A DNA stretch of 19,016 nucleotides, taken from positions 1 to 19,016 of the forward strand of contig JAFAAN010000023.1 of assembly GCA_023426545.1 (NCBI GenBank). Direction: 5' to 3'. Origin of the DNA: Pseudomonadota bacterium (lineage in GTDB: Bacteria; Myxococcota; Myxococcia; Myxococcales; Myxococcaceae). Shown here one piece after another: positions 8,128 through 14,557 of this stretch. Under the pieces are notes generated by a model that was not told the DNA's origin, did no database searches, and saw nothing but the letters and a program-made list of their open reading frames with translations. A program made the position numbers and the translations under genes. How positions within the stretch are numbered: position 1 is the stretch's first letter; every line of letters begins with the position of its first letter.

Positions 8128-8155
8128 CCCCGACCGCCCGTGTGGGTGGTCGGGG
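8128..8155 (+). terminator. Long GC hairpin between lipoprotein and exonuclease III genes
   Basis: CCCCGACCGCCC and GGGTGGTCGGGG form 12 continuous pairs (one G-T wobble) around a 4-base GTGT loop, 16 bases after the lipoprotein stop codon. There is no T-tract downstream, so it is an L-shaped or pause-type terminator candidate rather than a classical one. It also leaves only 38 bases before the exonuclease III start. That suggests either a promoter very close to that gene or partial read-through. Confidence 0.55.
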
Positions 8156-8193
8156 CTGGTAATGCCGCACGGGGCGGGCCATAAGCCTTCCCC

Positions 8194-8976
8194 GTGCGAG
8201 TCGTTTCGTGGAACGTGAACGGACTGCGCTCGGTGCACCGCAAGGGCTTCCTGCCCTGGCTGGCGGGGTGCCGGGCGCAAGTCGTGGCCCTTCAGGAGGT
8301 CCGCGCGCGCGCCGACCAGCTCCCCGACGAGGTGCGCTCCCCCCCGCGGTGGAAGACGCATTTCGTGGCGGCGGAGCGGCCGGGCTATAGCGGAGTGGGC
8401 CTGTACAGCCGCCTGGAGCCTGACGAGGTCGTCACGGTGCTCGGCGTGGACGAGCTGGACGTCGAGGGGCGGCTGCAGATGGCCCGCTTCGGCAAGCTCA
8501 CGGTGGTGAACGGCTACTTTCCCAATGGGAACGGGAAGGACCGGGACCTCAGCCGCATCCCCTACAAGCTGAGCTTCTACCGGCGCCTCTTCGAGCGGCT
8601 GGAGAAGCCCCTGCGCGACGGCGGCAGGGTGCTGGTGGTGGGGGACTTCAACACGGCGCATCAAGAGATCGACCTGGCGCGGCCCCGGGAGAACCGCGAG
8701 ACGAGCGGCTTCCGCCCCGAGGAGCGGGAGGAGTTCGACCGGTGGATTCGCGCCGGCTGGGTGGACACCTTCCGCCACTTCAACTCGGGTGGGGGGCACT
8801 ACTCGTGGTGGAGCCAGCGCGCCGGCGTGCGCGAGAAGAATATTGGTTGGAGAATCGACTATGTCCTGGCTTCGCCGGCGGCCATGGCCTACGTGCGCAA
8901 GGCCGGCATCCACCCGGACGTACTTGGCTCGGACCACTGTCCGGTGAGCGTGGATCTGGACCCCGCGGTTCGCTGA
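8194..8976 (+). CDS. xthA: Exodeoxyribonuclease III (AP endonuclease)
   Basis: 260 residues, typical for exonuclease III, the Mg-dependent enzyme that cleaves abasic sites and degrades 3' ends in base-excision repair. The endonuclease/exonuclease/phosphatase fold motifs appear in order: SWNVNGLRS (Asn7), LQEVRA (metal-binding Glu35), NGYFPNG, VVGDFNTAHQEIDLA, GWRIDYVLAS and the C-terminal GSDHCPV with the catalytic Asp-His pair. The start is GTG 8194; the protein begins MRVVSWNVNG, matching the normal family N-terminus, although no clear ribosome-binding site precedes it. The acyltransferase gene begins 18 bases after its stop, so the two may be cotranscribed. No key residue appears to be missing. 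Confidence 0.95.
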   Translation: MRVVSWNVNGLRSVHRKGFLPWLAGCRAQVVALQEVRARADQLPDEVRSPPRWKTHFVAAERPGYSGVGLYSRLEPDEVVTVLGVDELDVEGRLQMARFGKLTVVNGYFPNGNGKDRDLSRIPYKLSFYRRLFERLEKPLRDGGRVLVVGDFNTAHQEIDLARPRENRETSGFRPEEREEFDRWIRAGWVDTFRHFNSGGGHYSWWSQRAGVREKNIGWRIDYVLASPAAMAYVRKAGIHPDVLGSDHCPVSVDLDPAVR

Positions 8977-8994
8977 CGCTTGTTCGAGGCTCAC

Positions 8995-9777
8995 ATGAAC
9001 GCACTGCTCTCCATCTGGACGTGGATCGAGATTGGCCTGGTGGCGCTGGTTGGCTTCTTCGTGCAACTGGTGCTGGCCATCGTCACCTGGCCCTTCGACC
9101 GCAAGCGCTACGTGACGGGGCGGTGCTTCCGGCTCATCGGCGTCACCGCGGCGAAGCTGACGCCGTACTGGCGCTTCGGCGTACACGGCGCGGTGCCGGG
9201 CGGGGTGGGGCCGAACACGGTGGTGGTGAGCAACCACGAGTCCAACGCGGACCCGTTTCTCATCTCGCACCTGCCGTGGGAGATGAAGTGGCTGGGCAAG
9301 GCCAGCCTCTTCAAGATTCCCGTGGTGGGCTGGAGCATGTGGATGGCGGGGGACATCCCCGTGCATCGCGGGGATCGTGACTCGGCGACGGGCGCCATGG
9401 CGAAGTGCCGCCAGTGGCTGGCCAAGGGCATGCCGGTGATGATCTTCCCGGAGGGGACGCGCTCGAAGACGGACGAGCTGCTGCCCTTCAAGGATGGGGC
9501 GTTCCGGCTGGCCATCGAGGCGCAGGCGGACGTGCTGCCCCTGGCGGTGAGTGGGACGCGGCGGGCGCTGCCGAAGCACTCCTGGCGCTTCGCCACCTCG
9601 CGTGGGCTGGTGACGGTGGGCACGCCCATCTCCACCAAGGGCATGACGCTCGCGGACGTGGAGACGCTGAAGGCGCTGGCGCGTGAGCAGATCCTCTCGC
9701 TGCGCGCTTCGCTGATGCCGCTGACGCGCACCGGGCCGGAGGCGGCCGTGCCTCCGGGGCCCGTCGGCGCCGCGTGA
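8995..9777 (+). CDS. Lysophospholipid (1-acylglycerol-3-phosphate-type) acyltransferase, PlsC family
   Basis: The protein has an N-terminal hydrophobic segment (about residues 4-30) and then the PlsC acyltransferase motifs. These are the catalytic H-x4-D as NHESNADP (His81, Asp86), GDIPVHRGDRDS, FPEGTRS (Glu153) and a later VLPLAVSGTR. It should transfer an acyl chain to lysophosphatidic acid or a related lysolipid at the inner membrane. Myxobacterial genomes commonly hold several PlsC paralogues, so I do not assign the symbol. ATG 8995 is chosen over TTG 8980 because GAGG lies 5 bases upstream. It directly follows exonuclease III on the same strand, and its stop codon is 1 base from the end of the convergent exported protein gene. 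Confidence 0.92.
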   Translation: MNALLSIWTWIEIGLVALVGFFVQLVLAIVTWPFDRKRYVTGRCFRLIGVTAAKLTPYWRFGVHGAVPGGVGPNTVVVSNHESNADPFLISHLPWEMKWLGKASLFKIPVVGWSMWMAGDIPVHRGDRDSATGAMAKCRQWLAKGMPVMIFPEGTRSKTDELLPFKDGAFRLAIEAQADVLPLAVSGTRRALPKHSWRFATSRGLVTVGTPISTKGMTLADVETLKALAREQILSLRASLMPLTRTGPEAAVPPGPVGAA

Positions 9778-9778
9778 C

Positions 9779-10303
9779 TCAGACGTCCTTGTCGTCCTTG
9801 TCGACGATGTGGCAGCCCGTGCTTTCGTTGAGGGCGTCCTCGATGAAGCCGCGCACGATGTCGCGGCCGCCAAGCTCGAAGGACAGGCTGACCTTGTCAC
9901 CCTTCACCGAGTCCTGCTGATCCACCTTCAGCCGCCCCCCGAGGGCGATGGCGTTGCCTTCGATGGTGGCGCCCTTGTGGACGCGGACCTCGCCGCCCAG
10001 CGACACGGCGTTGCCCGTCACCCGGGCGCCGGCCTCGACGATGACGCGGCCCCGGATGGCGACGACGTCCTCCACCACCGCGCCCTTGCGGACGATGACG
10101 TCGCCTTCCACGGCGACGCCGTCCTTCACCTTCTCTCCGGCTTCGATGACCAGGTCCGTGCCCTGGACGGCGCGGCTGCCGTCCTTCGACTGGGTGGCGC
10201 ACACCACCTTCCAGTCCTTGGATGGCTTCGCGGCATCCGCGGCGAGAGCGGGGGTGGAGAGGGCGAGGCCGAGGGCCAGGGTGGCGAGAGGGGACGAGCG
10301 CAT
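9779..10303 (-). CDS. Exported bactofilin-like (polymer-forming repeat) small protein
   Basis: 174 residues. A clear Sec signal peptide (MRSSPLATLALGLALSTPALA, probable cleavage after ALA at about residue 22) is followed by a short spacer. Then comes a run of beta-helix-type repeats: VIEAGEKVKDGVAVEGDVIV, KGAVVEDVVAIRGRVIV, GARVTGNAVSLGGEVRV, GATIEGNAIALGGRLKV. These resemble the bactofilin/polymer-forming repeat of alternating V-x-G turns. The acidic C-terminus ends CHIVDKDDKDV. Cytoplasmic bactofilins lack signal peptides, so this is an exported relative. The start ATG 10303 has AGGAG upstream; the frame stays open far beyond it, but the signal peptide fixes the start. A similar repeat recurs in the gene at 16135-17571. 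The function is probably structural or envelope-related (inference). Confidence 0.8.
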   Translation of the reverse strand: MRSSPLATLALGLALSTPALAADAAKPSKDWKVVCATQSKDGSRAVQGTDLVIEAGEKVKDGVAVEGDVIVRKGAVVEDVVAIRGRVIVEAGARVTGNAVSLGGEVRVHKGATIEGNAIALGGRLKVDQQDSVKGDKVSLSFELGGRDIVRGFIEDALNESTGCHIVDKDDKDV

Positions 10304-10359
10304 GGAGGGCTCCTGTGACTGCCGGGACACCCCGCGATACGCGCCACGCCCGCCCTGAT

Positions 10360-10397
10360 TGCATCGGCAACGCCATGGGCCCGGCGTGTTGCTTGCA
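10360..10397 (+). promoter_or_regulatory. Imperfect dyad in the divergent gap before the membrane-protein gene
   Basis: An imperfect inverted repeat of about 12 pairs in three blocks (10360-10363 with 10394-10397, 10367-10370 with 10389-10392, 10371-10374 with 10383-10386) lies between two divergently read genes. It ends 5 bases before the GTG at 10403. It could be an operator, or an RNA hairpin masking the start if transcription begins upstream. The symmetry is imperfect, so this is weak evidence. Confidence 0.25.
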
Positions 10398-10402
10398 TTA
10401 TC

Positions 10403-11506
10403 GTGGCTTGGCCCCTCACCCCGGAACACACCCTGCCCACCACGCCCCTCCAAGACGATGACGCCCGTGACCTGAGCATCTGGGCGTATGCCCTGGGCTA
10501 CTTCGCGGCCTATGCCCCCTACAGCGCGCTCACGAAGGCGCTGTCCGACGGCTCCCTGCCCGGCATGTCGCAACGCATCTCCGGCTTCACGCTGCTGCCG
10601 GTGAGCACTTCGGCGTCGCTGGTGGGCATGTTCATCTTCCTGTCGGTGATGCGCTGGTGGCGCCATGCGGGGCACCGCGAGGTGCTGGGCGTCCGGGTGC
10701 CGGCGCCGGGGCGGTGGTCGCTGCTGTCGGGGATCTGCTCGGCGGCCATCATCGGCACCACGACGCTGGCGTACACCCTGCCGGGGGCGTCCATCATCTT
10801 CATGATGCTGCTGATGCGCGGCGGCGTGCTGGTGCTGGCGCCCGTGGTGGACGTCCTCAGCGGGAGGCGTGTGCGCTGGCCCTCGTGGGTGGCGCTGGCC
10901 TTGAGCTTCGCGGCGGTGGCGGTGGCCGCGGGCTCGGCGGTGAGCCCCACGCTGACGCTCCTGGCCGCGGTGGACGTGGGCGTGTACCTGGCGGCCTACT
11001 TCTTCCGGCTGAGGGCCATGAGCAACCTGGCCAAGTCCGGCGAGCGCGAGGTGTCCATCCGCTACTTCGTGGAGGAGCAGATGGTGGCCACGCCGGTGCT
11101 GGTGGGCACGCTGGCGCTGCTGGCCCTCGTGGGGGGCGACGGCGTGTGCGGCGACATCCGGGCGGGCTTCGTGGAGGCCGTGTCGCGGGGGCACCTGTGG
11201 ACCGAGGTGGCGGTGGGGCTGCTGTCCCAGGGCACGGGCATCTTCGGGGCACTCATCCTCCTGGACGGGCGGGAGAATGCTTTCTGCGTGCCGGTGAACC
11301 GCGCCTCCAGCGTGCTGGCGGGCGTGCTGGCCACCGGCGTGCTGGCCGTCACCCTGGGGCAGCCCGGGGCGGGGCCCCTGGAGCTGGTGGGCGCGGCGCT
11401 CGTCATCGCCGCCATGGCGGTGCTCGCCGTGCCCACGGTGCTGGCCGCGCGCCGGAAGGCCGGGGCGCAAGCCGCCTCGGCGGCCGTGCCCGCTCCCCGG
11501 CCTTGA
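10403..11506 (+). CDS. DMT/EamA-like multi-pass membrane protein
   Basis: 367 residues, mostly hydrophobic, with about ten predicted membrane spans starting near residue 24 (IWAYALGYFAAYAPYSALTK). Later spans include the segments beginning LLPVSTSASLVGMF, SLLSGICSAAIIG, IIFMMLLMRGGVLVLAPV, WVALALSFAAVAVAAG, VATPVLVGTLALLALV, VAVGLLSQGTGIFGALI and LVGAALVIAAMAVLAV. The two-half arrangement and the ILLDGRENAFCVPVNRASSVLAGVLATG segment resemble drug/metabolite transporters. The substrate is unknown. The start is GTG 10403; it is the only in-frame start before the first span, yet no good ribosome-binding site precedes it. The Arg-rich tail after the last span is probably cytoplasmic. It is convergent with the universal stress protein gene. 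Confidence 0.75.
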   Translation: MAWPLTPEHTLPTTPLQDDDARDLSIWAYALGYFAAYAPYSALTKALSDGSLPGMSQRISGFTLLPVSTSASLVGMFIFLSVMRWWRHAGHREVLGVRVPAPGRWSLLSGICSAAIIGTTTLAYTLPGASIIFMMLLMRGGVLVLAPVVDVLSGRRVRWPSWVALALSFAAVAVAAGSAVSPTLTLLAAVDVGVYLAAYFFRLRAMSNLAKSGEREVSIRYFVEEQMVATPVLVGTLALLALVGGDGVCGDIRAGFVEAVSRGHLWTEVAVGLLSQGTGIFGALILLDGRENAFCVPVNRASSVLAGVLATGVLAVTLGQPGAGPLELVGAALVIAAMAVLAVPTVLAARRKAGAQAASAAVPAPRP

Positions 11507-11517
11507 GCGGGGCGCCC

Positions 11518-11537
11518 GGCCAGCGGGCTACCTGGCC
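11518..11537. terminator. Small symmetric hairpin at a convergent gene junction
   Basis: GGCCAG and CTGGCC pair perfectly (6 pairs) around an 8-base loop. The hairpin lies between the stop codons of the membrane-protein and stress-protein genes and overlaps the stress-protein stop codon. It would fold in RNA from either strand. There is no T-run on either side, so terminator function is only a possibility. Confidence 0.3.
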
Positions 11538-12007
11538 TCGGAGAGGTGGAGGGTGAGCACCGGGCAGGAGGCGCGGGCGACGACCTTCTGCGCCACGCTC
11601 CCCAGCAGCAGTCGGGGCAGGCCGCGCCGGCCATGGGTGCCCATGACGATGAGGTCGCACTTTTCCTGCTCGGCGAGGTCGAGGATGGTGGAGGCCGCCT
11701 CACCCACGACGATCTTCTGGCTCACCGGCACGCCGGGCGAGTCGCCCTGGTTGACCTGCGCGGCCAGCTCCTTCGTCGCCGTCTCGACGGCGACCTGCTC
11801 CAGGGACTGGGAGTTCCACCCCGGCGCGGCCACGAGCAGGTCGGGCGCCACGTACTGGGGCGGCTCCCACGCGTGCACCACTTCCACCGAGGCGTTGAAG
11901 GGCCGCGCAATCTTCACCGCGTAGTCGATGACTTCCCGGGAGCCGTCCGACAGGTCCACGGGAACGAGGATTCGGGAAACGGTCGCCATGTCGTGTTTTC
12001 TGGTCAT
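11528..12007 (-). CDS. Universal stress protein (UspA family), ATP-binding type
   Basis: 159 residues with a single Usp domain. It starts with the usual first strand (RILVPVDLSDGSREVIDYAVKIA), then VEVVHAWEPP and IVVGEAASTILDLAEQEKCDLIVMGTHG. The ATP-binding signature G-x2-G-x9-G-S is intact (GTHG, then nine residues, then GS), so this belongs to the nucleotide-binding class of Usp proteins. The family acts in survival of starvation, oxidative or other stress, often by unclear mechanisms. I chose ATG 12007 (MTRKHDMATV) because GGAG lies 6 bases upstream; the alternative ATG at 11989 lacks such a site. It is divergent from the SDR-like gene with 138 bases between the two starts. Confidence 0.93.
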   Translation of the reverse strand: MTRKHDMATVSRILVPVDLSDGSREVIDYAVKIARPFNASVEVVHAWEPPQYVAPDLLVAAPGWNSQSLEQVAVETATKELAAQVNQGDSPGVPVSQKIVVGEAASTILDLAEQEKCDLIVMGTHGRRGLPRLLLGSVAQKVVARASCPVLTLHLSEAR

Positions 12008-12096
12008 GGCCCGCTCCAGATGGAAGTGCCGTGCCAGGGGCCTGCCCGGCCGCCTGGGGCCCGGCCGTGCAGACCCTGCGGGGAGGGCGGCACCTC

Positions 12097-12111
12097 GCGC
12101 AAGGCATGCGC
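12097..12111. promoter_or_regulatory. Short inverted repeat in the divergent usp/SDR gap
   Basis: GCGCA and TGCGC are separated by 5 bases, about 35 bases upstream of the SDR-like ATG at 12146. The position suits an operator or promoter-proximal site, but the arms are only 5 bases and GC-rich sequence makes such dyads common. Nothing else in 12008-12145 is recognisable beyond the stress-protein ribosome-binding site. Confidence 0.15.
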
Positions 12112-12145
12112 AGGATGGGCACCTCAACGAAAGCGGGATTCCTCC

Positions 12146-13003
12146 ATGCGTCCTCTCCCTATCGAACAAGGAACCGTCCTCATCATCGGCGCCGCGCGGG
12201 GCATCGGCCGGGAGCTCGCCCGGCTGCTCGCGCGGCGGGTTCGCACCCTGGTGCTGGTGGATCGGCAGGTCCAGGCGCTGGAGCCCCTGCGCGATGAGCT
12301 GCTCCTGGCCTATCCGACGCTGGGTGTACTCGTGGAGTCCTGCGACGTGTGTGATCCAGGACAGGTGGACGCGCTGCTCGCCTCGCTGGAGGCGCAGTTC
12401 GTCCGCGTGGACGTGCTGGTGAACAACGCCGCGGAGGGTGACCAGGGGCTGTATGCCCAGGAAGGCTGGGCGCGCGTGGAGGCGATGCTGCGCGCCAACG
12501 TCTGGGCGCCGGCGCTGCTGACGCACCGGCTGCTCAAGCCCATGCTGGAGCGGGGCCGCGGCGGCATCCTCAACATCGGGTCCGGCGCGGCGCAGCTCAT
12601 CCTCCCGGGCTCGGCCACCTTCGCGGCCACGCAGCGCTTCCTCGACGGCTTCACGGAGGCGCTGCGCCTGGAGGTAGAGGGGCAGGGCGTGACGGTGACG
12701 CGCGTGGCGCCCGGCCCGCTGTGGGAGACCGGAGCGGAGGCGGACGACGAACTGGCCCCCTTCTTCCACCTGTCGTTGCGGCAGTGCGCCCGCGAGGCCC
12801 TGGCGGGCTTCGAGCGCGGCGCGGCCCAGGTGTACCCGGGGCTGGGGCACCGGTGGGTGATGCGGCTGCTGCCGCTGCTCCCTCGCGGCCTCAAGCGCGG
12901 CCTGGGAAGAATCGCGCTGCGAGGCGTGCAGCGGGAGGCGTTGCGCCTCCCACGGCAAGCCCCACCCGTGTTGCCCACGACAGGAGAGCCCTCGCCGGCA
13001 TGA
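12146..13003 (+). CDS. SDR-fold protein with substituted catalytic Tyr and Lys
   Basis: 285 residues in the short-chain dehydrogenase/reductase fold. The dinucleotide-binding loop GAARGIG begins near residue 15, preceded by Ile where Thr is usual. The fold also shows SCDVCDPGQ, LVNNAAEG (NNAG-like) and RANVWAP with the tetrad Asn, then Ser146 in NIGSGAAQ. The catalytic Y-x-x-x-K is replaced: at the correct spacing of 13 from Ser146 the sequence reads FAATQ, giving Phe159 (codon 12620-12622) and Gln163 (12632-12634). Substrate-side residues continue normally (RVAPGPLWETG). The C-terminal 50 residues are basic and amphipathic (RLLPLLPRGLKRGLGR). A conventional oxidoreductase role is doubtful; it may bind NAD(P) for regulation or use another mechanism. 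The coding frame is clean, so it is not a pseudogene. Confidence 0.85.
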   Translation: MRPLPIEQGTVLIIGAARGIGRELARLLARRVRTLVLVDRQVQALEPLRDELLLAYPTLGVLVESCDVCDPGQVDALLASLEAQFVRVDVLVNNAAEGDQGLYAQEGWARVEAMLRANVWAPALLTHRLLKPMLERGRGGILNIGSGAAQLILPGSATFAATQRFLDGFTEALRLEVEGQGVTVTRVAPGPLWETGAEADDELAPFFHLSLRQCAREALAGFERGAAQVYPGLGHRWVMRLLPLLPRGLKRGLGRIALRGVQREALRLPRQAPPVLPTTGEPSPA

Positions 13004-13039
13004 TGTGAGGGCGGCGTGCCCGGCGAGGGGCCCCGCGGC

Positions 13040-14557
13040 TCAGCCGATGACCATGTCCTCGCGCTCCAGCGTCCCGGTGCCGAACTCGCGGGCGTGGCCG
13101 GCGGCGTCGGTGTAGCGGCGGAGGTTGAAGCGGGTGAAGAGCTCGTCGGATTCGCCCGTGGCCATCCACCGGGCCATCCGCTCGGCGACGGCGGGGGCCA
13201 TCATGAAGCCGTGGCCCACGAAGCCGGACATCTGGAGCAGGTTGTCCAGGCCCGGCGTGCGGCCGAGGATGGGGTTGTTGTCCGGCGTCACGTCATAGCA
13301 GCCGGCCCACTGGCGCAGCACCTTCACGTGGCCCACCTGGGGGAGCTGCTCCATCAGCGCCTGCGCGAACCGCGACACGAAGCGCAGGGTGCTGCCCATG
13401 TTGAGGCCCGCGGGCTCCTTGGCGTCCCCCATGCCGCCCACGATCTCACCGCGCATGGACTGGCTGAAGTAGAGGCCGCTGTCGAGCACGGAGACGAGCG
13501 GCCCCAGGAAGGGCTTCAGCGGCTCGGTGCTGAGGATTTCGTGCCGGTGCGGCTCGTTGGGGAGCTTCACGTCGGCCAGCTTCGCGACCTGGGGGCTCCA
13601 GGCGCCAGCGGCGAGCACCACGGTGTCGCAGGCGATGTCCCCGCGCGTCGTCTTCACCTTGCGGACCTGTCCGCCGCTCGTCTCGAAGCCGGTGACGTCC
13701 GTGTACGTCTCCACGCGGACGCCGCGCTTCTGGCAGCCCTGCGCGTAGCCCCAGAGGAAGGGCCAGGGGAAGATGACGCCGTCCTCCGGGTTGTACGACG
13801 CGATGAGGCTGTCCTTCATCGTGAGGCCGGGGACGATGTCGCGCGCCTCGTCCGGGGTGATGAGGCGGGTGGGCACGCCGAAGCGGTTGTGCAGGGAGAC
13901 GTTGCGCTCCAGCCGCTGCGCCACCGGCTTCGTCTTCGCGAGGAAGAGGTAGCCGCCCTGGCGCAGCCACACGTTGATGCCCAGCTCGCGCGCGAAGCCC
14001 TTCATCAGCTCGATGGAGCGCTTGGCCAGCTCCACCAACGAGGGCGTGCCCCACTGCATGCGCACGCCGCCGCCATTGCGGCCGGACGCCCCCGCGCACA
14101 GGTAGCCGCGCTCCAGGACCACCACGTCCGTCTCACCGGCGCGCGCCAGGTTGTACGCCAGCGCCAGGCCCATGATGCCGCCGCCGATGATGACCACCTT
14201 CGCCTTGGCCGGCACCGGCCCCTCCGGGCGCAGCGCCGCGGGGAAGTGGTCCACCTCCTGCGGCAGCCCGCCCACGGGGGGCTGGGACTCATCCACCGGC
14301 GCGGACGCCATCAGCCGCAGCTCGGTGGGGTAGAGCGGCGGGCGCGGCGTGAAGGGCACCACCGCCGCGGGCTTGAGCGCCTTCTCCTTCTCCAGCAGCG
14401 CGGCCACCGCGGCCGTGCAGCTCTTGCCCTGGCAGATGCCCGTGCCGAAGCCGGTGTAGCGCTTCACCGACTCCACGTCGCAGAAGCCCCGGGACACCGC
14501 GTGACGGATGTCGTCGACGGTGACGTCCTCACAGGAGCAGATCATCGCCTTGCTCAT
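13040..14557 (-). CDS. FAD-dependent amine dehydrogenase beta-type subunit with N-terminal BFD [2Fe-2S] domain
   Basis: 505 residues in two parts. Residues 1-60 are a BFD-like [2Fe-2S] domain with Cys7, Cys9, Cys42 and Cys47 (CSC, then C-x4-C). A Pro-rich linker (residues 62-117) follows. A D-amino-acid-oxidase-fold flavoprotein follows, with GGGIMG at 125-130, SGRNGGGVRMQWG and the C-terminal WAGCYDVTPDNNPILG and GFVGHGFMMAP motifs. The closest family style is the beta subunit of heterotetrameric sarcosine oxidase, HcnC or opine/hydroxyproline dehydrogenase. The substrate is probably a secondary amine or imino acid, but which one cannot be read from sequence. It overlaps the upstream gene by 4 bases (ATGA) and has a strong GGAGGG site 6 bases before its ATG, so the two are translationally coupled. 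In relatives the BFD domain is usually at the end of the other subunit or separate. Confidence 0.88.
   Translation of the reverse strand: MSKAMICSCEDVTVDDIRHAVSRGFCDVESVKRYTGFGTGICQGKSCTAAVAALLEKEKALKPAAVVPFTPRPPLYPTELRLMASAPVDESQPPVGGLPQEVDHFPAALRPEGPVPAKAKVVIIGGGIMGLALAYNLARAGETDVVVLERGYLCAGASGRNGGGVRMQWGTPSLVELAKRSIELMKGFARELGINVWLRQGGYLFLAKTKPVAQRLERNVSLHNRFGVPTRLITPDEARDIVPGLTMKDSLIASYNPEDGVIFPWPFLWGYAQGCQKRGVRVETYTDVTGFETSGGQVRKVKTTRGDIACDTVVLAAGAWSPQVAKLADVKLPNEPHRHEILSTEPLKPFLGPLVSVLDSGLYFSQSMRGEIVGGMGDAKEPAGLNMGSTLRFVSRFAQALMEQLPQVGHVKVLRQWAGCYDVTPDNNPILGRTPGLDNLLQMSGFVGHGFMMAPAVAERMARWMATGESDELFTRFNLRRYTDAAGHAREFGTGTLEREDMVIG

Noticed and set aside
6337..9900. Very long minus-strand open frame (1187 codons) opposite the lipoprotein, exonuclease and acyltransferase genes
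   Set aside because: It is antisense to three well-recognised genes, has a repetitive His/Arg/Ala composition with no domain, and is expected from strong GC bias at third codon positions.
10304..11470. N-terminal extension of the bactofilin-like gene across the DMT-like gene
   Set aside because: The signal peptide and AGGAG site fix the start at 10303; the extension is antisense to membrane-protein coding sequence.
12008..12958. N-terminal extension of the universal stress protein frame
   Set aside because: A strong ribosome-binding site precedes ATG 12007, and the extension is antisense to the SDR-like gene.
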